Shown: positions 43,343 to 54,356 of the stretch, one piece after another
Layout of the letters: each line of letters begins with the position of its first letter
Numbering within the stretch: the stretch's first letter is position 1
From: Picochlorum sp. 'celeri'
Taxonomy: Eukaryota; Chlorophyta; Trebouxiophyceae
DNA: 64,000 bases
Direction of reading: 5' to 3'
NCBI GenBank assembly: GCA_010909725.1
Contig: JAACMV010000019.1
Coordinates: forward strand, 682,001 to 746,000
The notes under the pieces: generated by a model
Database searches by the model: none
What the model was told of the DNA's origin: nothing
What the model saw: the letters and a program-made list of their open reading frames with translations, nothing else
Made by a program: the position numbers and the translations under genes

Positions 43343-46339
43343 ATGACTCAACAAGGATATATGCATAGCGGAGGGCAGCCTGCGGCTCCTTATCAGCAGC
43401 AACAGTTTGCAGGACCACCTGGTGCTGGTGTGACTCCTGGCGGAGGCGGTCAGGAGCAGCATGGGCTGCCTCCAATCAAGACAAGGGTTGGACCGCCTCC
43501 GTTTGGTGGAGTTCCTGGGCAGCAGAATGGTGGTGCCCACATGAATCCAGGGCAGAGTGCTCAGGGTCCAGGGAATAGGTTTGGAGGCAGTGCAGTGGGA
43601 CCGCAGGGGTATGGGGGTATTCATCCTGGGAGGCAGGGACAGGCAGCGCCACCATTTGGGCAGAGTGCAGCATCAGCAGCAGTGGGAAATACAATGCCGG
43701 CACAGGGTCCTCCTCCTCCTACTACTACAGGAATGGGGAGTACCATGCAGGTTCCTCCACCAATGGGAAATGCGTTTCGACCACAGCCAGCTCCGCCAAT
43801 TGGCAGTTCAGCACAGTTTCAACCACCACCACCACCACCAAGTGGAAATACAGCGCCGTTTCAACAACCACCACCACCAACTGGAAATGCAGCACAGCCA
43901 AGTATGAACAGCATGATTGCCCCTCCTCCATTTTCAGTGACATCTCCCAGTAAGCCAGCACCTACACAGCAGAGTAAAAGCATAGATCCGAATCAAATGC
44001 CTCGACCACCGAGTAAGATATTGCCGACACAAGTGTTTGAGACCATGAAGGATGGGATGCATAGTGTTCCTCCCAGTACAGAGGTGCCCATTGCCGTACG
44101 GGATACTGGCAATGCTGGGCCACGGTTTATGAGAAGCTCAATGAACTCAGTTCCTCAAGGAAATGATCTAGTCAAGTCATCTTCTGTGCCGTTTGTTGTT
44201 GCTGTTCAGCCTCTTGCATTACAAGGAAAAGGGGATTCTGCAATCCCCTTGATAGACAGCACATCAGATGGGCCCTTTCGATGCTCAAATTGCAATGCAT
44301 ATGCGTGTCCTTTCATGAAATTTAGTTCAAATGGCACAAAAATGACGTGCTGTTTCTGTGGGTCACAGACGCAAGTTCCATCAGAGCATGTTGGTCAGGT
44401 AGGAATGAATGGTAGAAGGGTTGATGCAGATGTCAAACCAGAATTCTCATTTGGTACTGTGGAACATATAGTAAGTGGAAAGTACCAGATTAGAGAGCCC
44501 ATGCTTCCTACGTATGTCTTTTTGATTGACTGTACGCTGGATTCTGTGGCCACAGGTGTCACAGCAACTGTGTGCTCTGCCCTGTCGTCGCTGATAGATT
44601 CTGTTGCCGGCAAAGAACGGGCTAGGATTGCAGTTGTGACATTTGACTCGTCCGTCCAATTTTATGATTTACACTCGGCGAGCGAGGATCCCAAAATGTT
44701 TGTGATGGGTGATGTCCAGGATCCATTTTGTCCTCTTGGTGCTAATGCCTTTGTTCCTTTGGAGGGACATTCAAATAAACTGAAGCAATTGCTGGCCCGG
44801 ATACCAGAACTTTATAAAGACACCAAGACCGCAGAGAGTGCTGGAGGGGCAGCAATCCAGTCATGCATTGACGCACTGCGTGTCGTTGGAGGTGGCAGGC
44901 TGGTGTCTTTCATCTGCTCCTTGCCACACAAAGGTGCATTGTCACTGAGACCTCGAGAGGCGGGAAAACCTCCATCTGAGAAGGATGCTTTGGATATCAT
45001 GACTCCTGTTGGGAATGGAAAGCAGTATTCAGATATTGCAAAGCAAGCTGCGCAGCATCAGGTTTCTATTGACGTGTTTGCATTGTCAAAGTCGTACATC
45101 GATCTTGCCACTATGTCGCTGTTATCATCAGGGACAAGTGGAAGCGTGTACCGGTATAGTCCATTCTCGTGCATTGCAGACTCTGCCAGGTTCTTTGATG
45201 ATCTCCGATGGAATTTAACTCGCCCAATAGGCTTTGAGGCGGTTGGAAGGATGCGTGTTTCTTCAGGCTTGGCAGTGGATGAGACATTGGGTTCGTTCCA
45301 TAGGGCTGGTCAAACAGATCTTCAGTTTCCAGCCATTACATCTGACTCAACTCTCTGCGTGAAGATTGTGCATGAAGAGCGTCTAAAAGAAGGTTCACAG
45401 GCATTTTTCCAGTTTGCAGTATTGTATTCCACGACTTTTGGACAGCGAAGAGTGAGAGTACACTCGTTGGCTCTGCCTGTGACTCGATCCCTTGGCTCTG
45501 TTTTCCGGGGTGCGGATTTGGAGGTTTATTTGAGTTACCTTGCTCGGAAAGTGTCCATGGGAATTCCAGGGAAGAGCCTTTCATTTAGCAAAGACATCAT
45601 TCACAAGTCTGCCATAGGAACTCTTTTAGCGTATAGAAAACATGTATGTTATTATGCATTGCCATAATTTGCCTCATCCAGTGACTGATTAATGATACTT
45701 GTGCAGTGTGCATCATCTTCATCGTCAGGGCAACTCATCTTGCCAGAATCATTGAAGCTTCTCCCACTCTTCTGTTTGGGTTTGATGAAATTACCATGTT
45801 TTAGAACAGACTCTCGAGCGGATGCACGGGCAGTGTGGATGTCGAGATTGTTATCACTGCCAATTGACCGCCTGCTCCCAGCTGTCCACCCACGATTTGT
45901 AAGAGTGCCAGTGGAACTTGCTGGCGAGAATGACGTCCCGATGCCTGAGCGCCTACCTCTTTCTGCCGAAAAGCTCTCCTCAGATAGCATCTACGTTCTG
46001 GAGAATGGATTCGATCTCTTTGTATTGGTAGGCCGGGATGTGGCTCCAAACACCATGGATGCAGTCCTCGGTACATCATCTCTCGAGGCCATTGATGCAT
46101 CCAGCTTTGCAGACTTCCCCAACCAGAATAATCCTTTATCAGATCTGACGAGACGCATGATTGCAAATATGAGAAGATTGCGACGGAGTTACATGCATAT
46201 GAGGTTTGTTGCCAAAGGCCACCCCCATGAGACGTTGTTCCAAACTGCCCTCATTGAAGATAGGCATTTGTTATCAGGAATGTCGTATGTTGAGTATTTG
46301 TGTTTCTTACATCGTCAGATTCAAAATAAAATGCCATGA
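43343..46339 (+). CDS. SEC24: COPII coat protein Sec24
   Basis: Exons 43343-45643 and 45707-46339 (63-bp intron, GTATGT..GTGCAG, phase 0) give 977 residues. The first about 280 residues are Pro/Gln/Gly rich and disordered, as in Sec24. Then the zinc finger CSNCNAYACPFMKF with CCFCGSQTQVP (about 313-345), the vWA-like trunk YVFLIDCTLDSVATG, the beta-sandwich and helical region, and the gelsolin-like C-terminus ending YLCFLHRQIQ. Sec24 selects cargo in COPII vesicles at ER exit sites. Size fits the family (about 900-1100). Confidence 0.95.
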
Positions 46340-46355
46340 AACCGTGTAAGAAGAA

Positions 46356-48068
46356 TCATTCCTCACCCTTTTGAGCCTGTTGTCTGCTCTGCATCTCCAT
46401 CAACAGCTGGGGCATGACCAAGTCTGGATCAAACCCTACAGCCTCTGCAATGATTGGCGCAATGGACATGTCAATTGACCCTGCAGAAAAGAAGACTGCC
46501 TTCCTGAATTCAAGCGATGTCGACTGCATCACAGATCTTCCAACCAGGTCCATTTCTGCAGAACCCACTGGAATGGGGAAATTCTGCAGTGCATGAATCA
46601 CCTTTGACAACGACCTAGATAAGAGAGGCTCATCTTGAGACCTAAATGCCGCTTCTGCGTCAATTAACGCATTTCTACACAAGGACGCAATTTCCGCATG
46701 CACAATGGTTATTGCCCTCTCCTGCGGCACTCCTAGATCACTCGCAATACCACTCACAAATCTCGCGGGCTCGTACCCTCCCAACGAGGAACTAGGGTTC
46801 GACAGAGAGTGTTTCACTGCCATACGCAACATGGAATCCCGTCCACTCTGGGTAGACGGCGTCACCGTGAGACCACCACCTTTATGACACGTCAACCGCA
46901 ACGACACAAGCTCTGAGAGTGAATAATCCAATCCAGACTCAATTTTCTGATTCTGTAGCTGTCTCACCAACGAGTTTGCTTGTTTCTGTAACTCTTCTCT
47001 TCTACTCGCACTCACATATGTCGCACCAGATGGAGGGGCATACCATAGGGGTGTTTTGTTTGCACTCTGCTGCTGTTCTTCAGCTACGTCATCCGAACCA
47101 TACCCAGGAAGCGCACCAACCTTGATATCATCCTCATCACCAGGTAAATCTTCCCACAACGGCCGAGGCTGATTTCTTCGCGACGACGAAGGCGAGTCCT
47201 CAATAAACACCATTTTCCCTCCAAGTGATCTATCTCGAACCCATCTCCCAGTCTTCTGGGTCCCCTGTCCCATTCCACCAAACGGAAACGTCCATCCAAA
47301 CTTATTTTTTAACACGACAAAAATACCAAGTCCCACCATACCCCATACCAGCAGCATACCAGCAGACACTGGAGAATCCCTCTGGCGAATAGCATGCCCA
47401 TAATACGCTGAAGGGGGAGGTCTTGCAGACACACCAACAGAATGCACTGCCCTTTTATGACCTTGATTTCCTCCAAATACATTGGACATGGCCTTTTTCA
47501 CATGTGCAACAAGAGCATCTTCAGACCGAGCCTCATTGATCTTCAACCGCAACTCCTCCTCTTCCTTTTGCTGTGCCAGTTTCTTCTCCCGCTCTCTCTG
47601 TCTCTTCTTTCTTCGATCATTCTTCAACAAAAGAGCATCAAGACTACTTTGAGATTTCATCCTACGGCTATGACGTCTCGGATACCATTCGTTGCCCCTT
47701 GCAGCTGGGACCCCAACTGTGCCTAGAGAGACGACAAACGCAACCCACCCAACTACCGCACTCTTTTGGCGTTGAGTCCCACTCTCATCCATCACGCTAT
47801 ACAATACATCCGAAGAATCAAAAGACGACTCAGGGTCGCCATCATCATGACTGCCACTGACACTCTGTACAGCCAACACAGACTTGCCTCTCCGAGCATT
47901 CTCACGTCTATCGCCCATGCACACCTCATTATGAAAACCTCTATCAGTATCTCTCACATATTTCCGAGCAAATATAGGACTCTTTGAGAATGGAAAACTA
48001 GATATTGACCGTTCGTTCGACAGGTGGGCCATCGACACATGCCGAATTGATTGTCGATGTACATCCAT
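46356..48068 (-). CDS. conserved membrane protein of unknown function, probably plastid
   Basis: Start taken as ATG 48068 (570 residues), because the frame further upstream is open only through a GTG. The N-terminus is basic and Ser rich, with no acidic residues until about residue 45, compatible with a plastid transit peptide. Two hydrophobic spans (VVGWVAFVVSLGTVGVPA and GMLLVWGMVGLGIFVVL) flank a charged helix (RRKKRQREREKKLAQQKEEE). The C-terminal half (YVSASRREELQKQANSLVRQ, SELVSLRLTCHKGGG, then a helical region) recalls plant plastid proteins of unknown function, but I cannot name one. Single exon. Convergent with Sec24, 16 bases apart. Confidence 0.65.
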   Translation of the reverse strand: MDVHRQSIRHVSMAHLSNERSISSFPFSKSPIFARKYVRDTDRGFHNEVCMGDRRENARRGKSVLAVQSVSGSHDDGDPESSFDSSDVLYSVMDESGTQRQKSAVVGWVAFVVSLGTVGVPAARGNEWYPRRHSRRMKSQSSLDALLLKNDRRKKRQREREKKLAQQKEEEELRLKINEARSEDALVAHVKKAMSNVFGGNQGHKRAVHSVGVSARPPPSAYYGHAIRQRDSPVSAGMLLVWGMVGLGIFVVLKNKFGWTFPFGGMGQGTQKTGRWVRDRSLGGKMVFIEDSPSSSRRNQPRPLWEDLPGDEDDIKVGALPGYGSDDVAEEQQQSANKTPLWYAPPSGATYVSASRREELQKQANSLVRQLQNQKIESGLDYSLSELVSLRLTCHKGGGLTVTPSTQSGRDSMLRMAVKHSLSNPSSSLGGYEPARFVSGIASDLGVPQERAITIVHAEIASLCRNALIDAEAAFRSQDEPLLSRSLSKVIHALQNFPIPVGSAEMDLVGRSVMQSTSLEFRKAVFFSAGSIDMSIAPIIAEAVGFDPDLVMPQLLMEMQSRQQAQKGEE

Positions 48069-48460
48069 AACGACGGAATCTTTAATTTTTAACAATTCGT
48101 AATTAAAATTGCCGTGCTGCAAGGGTACTCGACACCTACTTGAAATGGATTCCACGCACCGAGTCTTTAAAGATCTCTAGAGATCTCTCGAGAGACAGAG
48201 ATCTATCCAGATGGCATCGGGTGTTTTATTCTTCTCTCAATTCTCTCAAGTCACGCAAGCCTCGGCCTAATCATCCAGAATTCAAAAACACGTGTCATAT
48301 ATATACACCAATCCACGCTGAAAATTCAAAAAGAGGAGGATTAGCGTGTCAGAGTGGATTCGAATCTAAAACCTAGAGAGAGACCAACCATACTATCACA
48401 AAAAGCGAGTTTCTCATCATTTCTGTTGTATCAGGGTAATTTTTATTTACAATAATATTC
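48069..48460. promoter_or_regulatory. divergent upstream region
   Basis: 392 bases between a plastid-protein gene (minus) and a rhodanese gene (plus). Around 48170-48200 AGATCTCTAGAGATCTCTCGAGAG-like words form overlapping inverted repeats. A GGATTCGAATC word at 48356-48366 is palindromic, not a tRNA arm. Confidence 0.35.
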
Positions 48461-49282
48461 ATGATGCCCTTGACTCTAGGACGTTCTGCCACCACCCTTA
48501 CATCAAAGCCACTGGGTGGTGGTCCTGCTGCTCAGCTGCACCACCATCGTCATACAATCAGGCAACACACGACGATGAGACGTATTTCTCCTAACAAAGC
48601 ATTCTTGTTTGGAGGTCAAAAGGAAGATGAAGATGAGGAGTTGGAAAAGATGATGCAAGGGTTTGTCTTCGATCCATCCATGCAGCGATGGGTTCGAGCA
48701 CCCAACAAAAAGATTGATCGATCAATGTTGGTTGTCACGCCCAAGAGTGGCATGCCGTATACTGTCTGGCCAGTCATGTATACATATTTGGCGAGGAAAA
48801 AGTTGAAGACAATCAATCAGGATCAAGCTCTCGCAGAAATGAAAAAAGGTGCTCTTCTTTTGGATGTCCGCTTGGCAATGGATTTTGAAAATCAGCATGC
48901 ACAAGGGGCAGAGAATGTTCCCCTGTTTAGAATCACGGCTGGAAATTCTAGCTGGGATAATGTGAAGCGAGTGGTTATGGCGGGATTGAATATGAAGGCG
49001 ACTGAGAGAGATCCTGATTTTATTGAGAATGTGAATGCACTTGTGAAGAACAACAAGCGTAGAAAGATTATTGTCATGTGCAATATTGGGGGAACTCTGG
49101 ATACAGTGATCAAGGTTGCATCGACTGGGAAATTGACAAAGACGGATAAAGATCGATCGTTTGGAAGGGAGTCGAGATCCTTGAAAGCATGCTATGAACT
49201 GCTCCGTGCCGGATATAAAAATGTTGTGCATTTGGAAGGAGGACTCTCAGAATGGCGCTACAAAGGATATCCCCTTGATTGA
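48461..49282 (+). CDS. plastid rhodanese-like domain protein
   Basis: 273 residues from ATG 48461 (a second ATG follows directly). The first 45 residues are Thr/Ser/His rich with basic residues and look like a transit peptide. The rhodanese domain runs from about 125 to the end: GALLLDVRLAMDFENQHAQG, AENVPLFR, the active-site strand IIVMCNIGGTLD with Cys at the catalytic position, and YKNVVHLEGGLSEWRYKGYP. The loop CNIGG is not the canonical CxxGxR, so sulfur transfer activity may be lost or altered. Plants have several plastid single-domain rhodanese proteins of this type. Single exon. Confidence 0.85.
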   Translation: MMPLTLGRSATTLTSKPLGGGPAAQLHHHRHTIRQHTTMRRISPNKAFLFGGQKEDEDEELEKMMQGFVFDPSMQRWVRAPNKKIDRSMLVVTPKSGMPYTVWPVMYTYLARKKLKTINQDQALAEMKKGALLLDVRLAMDFENQHAQGAENVPLFRITAGNSSWDNVKRVVMAGLNMKATERDPDFIENVNALVKNNKRRKIIVMCNIGGTLDTVIKVASTGKLTKTDKDRSFGRESRSLKACYELLRAGYKNVVHLEGGLSEWRYKGYPLD

Positions 49283-49306
49283 TTCATTGTTACAGTATTA
49301 TTATTA

Positions 49307-50569
49307 TTAATGCATGTTTGATTGGATTGGAATTGGAATACTCTCTTTCGCCCATTGATATTTCATGGCACGAGCATGACTGACAGACTTGTGTTCAATG
49401 TACTCTCTCACAAACACATCATTACTAATCTCACGCCGCTTCCATCGTTCCACAAGCAACGACACTCTTCTATTTGACTCATCTATCGACATGTAAAGCT
49501 GTTGTATCAACGACTCGGGACCAAACCCTGCCCGTGCATTCTCCTGCCTCGCATGCTTTCGCCGAAACTCTGCCATCTTTTCATCATACTCTGACCGCTG
49601 AATCGCCACCTGCTGCTTGAGCGTTTTCACTTCGGCGGCCAAATCGGCATTCTTCCTCGCTATATCTATCACGCGCTGTCGTTTCTCTTCCGCTCGACCG
49701 AACTCTCCTAGGCCATCTCCCAGAATACGGTCAAACTCGGCCCGACTGGACAGAGCAGCCACAACAGCATCCTTACTCATGGACCGAACAAACGACTCCA
49801 CTCGATCAAACGGTATTTCTGGAACACCAGGAGAATCTGTTTCACGCAGTGCAGGATCTTTACCATCATCATCATCCAACGCGAGCCCACCAAGACCCAG
49901 GGAATAATCCTCTCCCTGTGCTCGCCGCACAGGACTCACTATTCGAGATCCACCCTGTTCCCTTTCTGTAGACGTCCCACTCTGTCCATAAAACGCAAAT
50001 CCCAACCGATCCATACTATTTCTAACAGAGTGCAATTCGAGCCTAGTATTCAATGCTCTATTCTCTTCTTCACGCTGCCGAAATGCCTTTTTCCTGGGAG
50101 ACTCCACACACCCAAGAGAAGCCCAAATATCAGACACAACAGTCACCAATCGTATATGAGGCTCCCCCCACGCAAACTCTATACGCTCTTCTTCTTTCTT
50201 GCCGTCCTCGGCTATTCTTTGTCGTCCTCGCCTCTCTCTGGGACTTGTTGTTCTCTCGGCAGAAGAAGAAGACAGAACAAACACGTCGGGTCTTCTTCTA
50301 GGAAACGAGGGCAACAATCTGACGATAATACTCCCTTCTCGTCCTGAATATATATTCGTTTCAAATGGAATTTCAATCGTCTCTATATCATTCGCGATAA
50401 GACGAGAGGAAATGTAAAACACGCGACCAAGTTCTTCAATTTGAGTATCACGACTGCATCACAAACGCCATTCTTGCATTACAGACCATCCATACCATGC
50501 AAATGTTAATAATAATCAGACGTACGGGTACAGTAGAGACGCGTGCGCTTTCAAAGGGGAGAATTGCAT
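49307..50569 (-). CDS. VPS37: ESCRT-I subunit VPS37 with N-terminal UEV-like domain
   Basis: Exons (minus) 50526-50569 and 49307-50453 (72-bp intron, GTACGT..ATGCAG, phase 2) give 396 residues; the first exon encodes only 14 codons (MQFSPLKAHASLLY). Residues 15-about 125 (RLLPSFPRRRPDVFVLS, then WGEPHIRLVTVVSDIWASLG) look like a UEV/RWD fold as in human VPS37A. The C-terminal Mod(r) domain covers about 240-380: RVESFVRSMSKDAVVAALSS, KNADLAAEVKTLKQQVA, AGFGPESLIQQLYMSIDESN and VFVREYIEHKSVSHARAMK, the VPS37 pattern. VPS37 is part of ESCRT-I, which sorts ubiquitinated membrane proteins into multivesicular bodies. The middle is disordered. Confidence 0.8.
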
Positions 50570-50706
50570 ATGATTTCTTTACAGCTCTCTTTTGTTTCTT
50601 CTTTCTTCACTCAGGAATAGAACTCATGAATGATATATATGGAGAGAGAGAAAAGAAAAGAAAAGATGCGCATTAAACAATTCAATTCAATTCACTTTCA
50701 TTCTGC

Positions 50707-51449
50707 TCACGACTGTCCTATAATTTCAGACAAGTCTTCATGGACCTTCTTCTTCTTCTTCTTCTTCTCAAGATGATACTTCTTCTCAGCTTCTACACAT
50801 CCATGCATCATCATTAGCAGCAATCATCGCCATTGAATACACAAAAAAAGTACAATCTGACACGTACCCAGGGGAGGCAATGATTCTTCCATCACCATTC
50901 TCACAATATCTGGTGGCAGCTCAACAAGAGGCAAGATGCCTTGATCAGAAGATGTATTGAAAAACAAGCATTCATTGGAATCTTGATGATTCCCACCAAT
51001 CTGTATGTCCTCGTGTTCTGCTCTGGCAGTCTTGATTTGAGACTCGAGCATTGAATTCACACTGCATAAGTAACAGTTGTACTACTCTTGAGACCACCGC
51101 ATCTTCAACACAGCAGCATACACACACACTCTCTCTCTCTCTCTATATATATGTGTGTGTGTGTGTCTTTTTGACAGGAATACTGTTAAATACCACAAGA
51201 AACCAATTAAAAAAAAAAATCCTCATGATTCACATACCACATATAGGCTAGGTGGATACAGATAACAGTAACACACAACCATGTAGGCAGAGCAATAGCC
51301 CAGTATTTACTCGGATAATACGTTATCCCATACCAATGAAGGATGAAATCAGGAGTGAATGCCCAGACAAGGAATACAACGTAGAATGTAGAGGAGGTGA
51401 TCCACCCAAGGAACCCATAGACTTCAACTGGCAAGACTGAGGGTGTCAT
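50707..51449 (-). CDS. PIGP: PIG-P, subunit of GPI N-acetylglucosaminyltransferase
   Basis: Exons (minus) 51238-51449, 50868-51061 and 50707-50792 (donors GTATGT and GTACGT) give 163 residues. The start is the first in-frame ATG (51449, context ACAATGA). PIG-P signature: VEVYGFLGWITSSTFYVVFL, a span, then YGITYYPSKYWAIALPTWL and a second span ending CIHLAYMCVNSM across the intron. The following GVLPLVELPPDIV-like segment (ILPLVELPPDIVRMVM) matches the conserved end of plant PIG-P. The last exon adds a lysine run from (AAG)7 and ends SEIIGQS. The protein belongs to the ER enzyme that starts GPI anchor synthesis. The intron before exon 2 holds a compound microsatellite. What looked like two small genes is one split gene. 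Confidence 0.85.
51119..51166. repeat. compound dinucleotide microsatellite in a PIG-P intron
   Basis: A run of CA, then CT, then AT, then GT dinucleotides. CA and GT blocks are complementary and could fold back. It lies inside the first intron (51062-51237). Confidence 0.8.
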
Positions 51450-51803
51450 TGTGGTTGTTGGTGTGCCTTGCCCTGCGTTGTCATTGACACTATGTTCCTC
51501 TTCTTCATCATAGATGACTAGACTGTCGTGAATATATGCAGGAGATGTATCAGTTGTATTCTGATTGTATTCGAGTAGGTATAATAACGAAGAAGAATGC
51601 CAAGCGATGGCTCCACATGTTGATTTCGATTTTTTATAGTCTTCAATCAAGGAAACAAATGAAGACAAGGTCGTCTTTTTTTCCTCATGCAATCAATGCC
51701 ATCTCCATCGACTGATGTACAAGAAATAAATACAAACCCTTTGTATGGAGAGGTCTCCGCGCTGGCAGAGATTGCATACACACAAGGCACAATTTGACAC
51801 AAC
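51450..51803. promoter_or_regulatory. divergent upstream region of PIG-P and the ARID gene
   Basis: 354 bases between divergent starts. The minus strand stays open in the PIG-P frame as far as 51692 but has no ATG, so this is probably 5' UTR. Confidence 0.35.
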
Positions 51804-52893
51804 ATGGACCGGGAAATGTCCATTTCTGATGCCGACAAGGACGCTGCGCTGACTCTTTTGAGTGCAAAAACTGTTGTTGTTGGGAAGAAAAAGAAAAAGA
51901 AGAAGAACGCTGTCCCTGATGCACTCCGTGCGGAGATTGCTGGTGATGCGGATGGGACATCCAGCGATGGGTCGTTAGCAGCTGGTCGAGGTGCGGGGAA
52001 GCGAGTTCCAAAGCCACCTCGGTGGCGTTCATATGAGATGTCAGAGGGTCCTCAGTCCTTGCGTCGTCCTGGAAGGCCGACGAAGAAGGAGAAGAATGTG
52101 GAATGGATTGAAAAGCATTTGGCTAAAATGTACGTCCTGTGAATGCATATACGAGTCGAGATATCTCATTCATAGAATATTACCCATCATCATCATCATT
52201 ATTATGATTGTTGTGTGTAGATCGATTGGGAAGAGACCGGGGGAGCCGTTGGAGAGCGATACAATCATGAATGATGGACAAGCTGGCATGTCTCAAGAGG
52301 CAGTGTCCTATCAAGAGGTTGTTGATGGATATGATGTGGTGAATGTGAACGCGTACAGCCAGCAAAGCTTGTATGAAATGGCGTTACTGACAGAAACAAG
52401 TAATAGTGTACCTCCCGTGTTGGAGAAGAGCGCGGGTGTGAAGAAGGGCAAGGTGTCTGCATTCACAGGATTGGATGCCCATAGGAAGCGGGAGCAGGAG
52501 GAGAAGAAAATGCAGAAAGCGGCAAAGAAGGCTAGCTCTATTGGTGGACAAATTGCAGATATGTCTCTTGAAGATAAAGAAAGATTAGTAGAGAAGATTG
52601 TTCGCGCGTGGAAGAGTGAAAATCATCGAGTCTGGGCCTTGGTGGGCAAGCTTAGCGTCCCCACAGTGAATAGAAGAGAAATCAATTATCTGCGGTTATT
52701 TTTGGTCGTACGGGATCATGGAGGGTATGATAAATCTGTTGAGGACAAGTCATGGTCCAATATAGCGAGACAGTTTCACATGGAAGAGTCGAATATAGGC
52801 AAGAATGGATCATCCTTGCGATTGCTGTACAAGCAGTTCATCCTGCCAATAGCTCATCTGTTGGACAAGCACGCCCCCGCCGCGGCGTCATAA
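51804..52893 (+). CDS. ARID-domain DNA-binding protein
   Basis: Exons 51804-52129 and 52221-52893 (91-bp intron, GTACGT..TGTAG, phase 2) give 332 residues. The N-terminal 110 residues are basic with Lys-run (GKKKKKKKN) and an AT-hook-like RRPGRPTKKEK. The C-terminal ARID covers about 240-325: KLSVPTVNRREINYLRLFLV, VRDHGGYDKSVEDKSWSNIA and SSLRLLYKQFILPIAHLLDK. ARID proteins bind AT-rich DNA and often belong to chromatin remodelling complexes. No second domain is visible. The partner complex is unknown. Confidence 0.8.
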
Positions 52894-53011
52894 TAATTAT
52901 TTCTGTATTTCATGGCTGGAAGTTTAGTGTGTAAAGATTGTCATTGTAGTCTCGCCTCTGTCAAAGAGGCAGAAGTGCGTGTATTTGAATTGAACATGTT
53001 CATCCGTGGGG

Positions 53012-54277
53012 ATGACGATCCGACACCTGGGTGTTGCATTGCAGGCTCATGCTGAGGCTACAGGGCATAGTAATTTTGAGGAGAGTGTGGAAAAGCTGAC
53101 TGTGAGGAAATGTGTGGAATGCGGCAAAGTGTGCCGGACGACGGTCGAGGAAGAATCCCACACCAGATTTACACAACACGCAACCTTTGAGGATCAGACG
53201 TGTGATGGGGTGGATACAGAGAAGGAAATGTCTCTTCTACGCCAAGAACAGCAGCAGCAGGAGGAGGAGGAGGATACGGACATGATGATGGTGGAGCCAG
53301 AGGTGAATCAGGAGTGGGTGGAGCAGTTGGTGGCCATGGGATTTTCAAAGAACAAGGCCATTCGATCGTTGTATTTCTCCCCAGATACTACTGGGGTGGA
53401 GGGGGCGTTGGAATGGATATCATCTCATGAGGATGATCCAAAGAATTCTGATGAGCCATTGCTGGTGCCTGCAAAGAAGGAGCAACCAAAGCTGACGCCA
53501 GAAGAGGCCAAGGCCAAGGCAGACGAGTTGCTTCGGAAGGCTAAAGCGAAACGAGAGGCAGAAGAAAGGGAGATGGAAAAGTTGAGAGAGGCAGAGAGGA
53601 TACGGAGTGGGAAGGAGTTGGCGGCAATGGCACGGAAGGAGGAGGAGCAGCGGTTGAAGAGGATGGCAGATGAGCGCAAGAGGGAGAAGGAGGAAGCTCT
53701 GCGGGCCAAGGAAAAGATTAAAAAGAAACTAGGTATGTATTTTGGTTTGATTTCGCAGAAAATAAAAAAGAACAACCATTGGAATTCATTTTACACGTGT
53801 ATTGCAGAGCAAGATCGGATGGAGCGAAGGGCAGCCATGGGCTTGCCCCCAGAGCTGACAGAGGAGGAAAAAGAGGAAGAGCGCCGCCGACTGGAACAAC
53901 GGGCGAAAGAAGAAGCCAAAGCAAAACTCCCAATCAAATCGAGGGAAAAGGCTGACGCGATGAGAAATCTTCTTGTTGCCATGAAAAAGGCACATGAGGA
54001 TTCCAGAGTTGGATTTGAAACGCTCAACAAACTCGTTGGCAATGTCGTTGCGCAACCGGACAATCCCAAATTCCGGACGATCAAATTAGAAAATCCAGCA
54101 ATCCAAAAGCGGGTTGGCAAGTTTCCAGAGGCCATCGAGTTTCTTCAAATCGCTGGGTTCCGTCTCCAGGACTCGGTGCTGACCATGGATGAAGGCGACA
54201 CGTGTCTCCCTACCCTGCAGAGTGCTTTAGAATCCCTGGACAGTGCCCTGAATAATCCATTCTTTGGTGCATTATAA
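53012..54277 (+). CDS. UBA- and PUB-domain protein, like plant At1g04850
   Basis: Exons 53012-53732 and 53808-54277 give 396 residues. The 75-bp intron (GTATGT..TTGCAG) is a multiple of three without stop, so the frame also reads through it. Order of parts: a half zinc finger (ALQAHAEATGHSNFEESVEK) lacking the expected upstream Cys pair, a full finger (KCVECGKVCRTTVEEESH with H), a UBA domain (EWVEQLVAMGFSKNKAIRSL), a long charged helix, and a C-terminal PUB domain (VGFETLNKLVGNVV, IEFLQIAGFRLQDSVLTM). The plant protein has the same order with both fingers complete. UBA binds ubiquitin and PUB binds p97/CDC48, so it is probably a ubiquitin-CDC48 adaptor. A first exon carrying the missing CxxC may exist upstream. 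Confidence 0.8.
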   Translation: MTIRHLGVALQAHAEATGHSNFEESVEKLTVRKCVECGKVCRTTVEEESHTRFTQHATFEDQTCDGVDTEKEMSLLRQEQQQQEEEEDTDMMMVEPEVNQEWVEQLVAMGFSKNKAIRSLYFSPDTTGVEGALEWISSHEDDPKNSDEPLLVPAKKEQPKLTPEEAKAKADELLRKAKAKREAEEREMEKLREAERIRSGKELAAMARKEEEQRLKRMADERKREKEEALRAKEKIKKKLGMYFGLISQKIKKNNHWNSFYTCIAEQDRMERRAAMGLPPELTEEEKEEERRRLEQRAKEEAKAKLPIKSREKADAMRNLLVAMKKAHEDSRVGFETLNKLVGNVVAQPDNPKFRTIKLENPAIQKRVGKFPEAIEFLQIAGFRLQDSVLTMDEGDTCLPTLQSALESLDSALNNPFFGAL

Positions 54278-54356
54278 AATTATACACAAATACCTATGGT
54301 ATGATTGTCTACAAGTAACGCATTCTTTTTCGCGATTCCATTGGTAGACCAACAGC

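Noticed and set aside
48346..48375. GGATTCGAATC word that looks like a tRNA T loop
   Set aside because: No 5-bp T stem or acceptor stem pairs around it in either normal or permuted order; it is simply palindromic.
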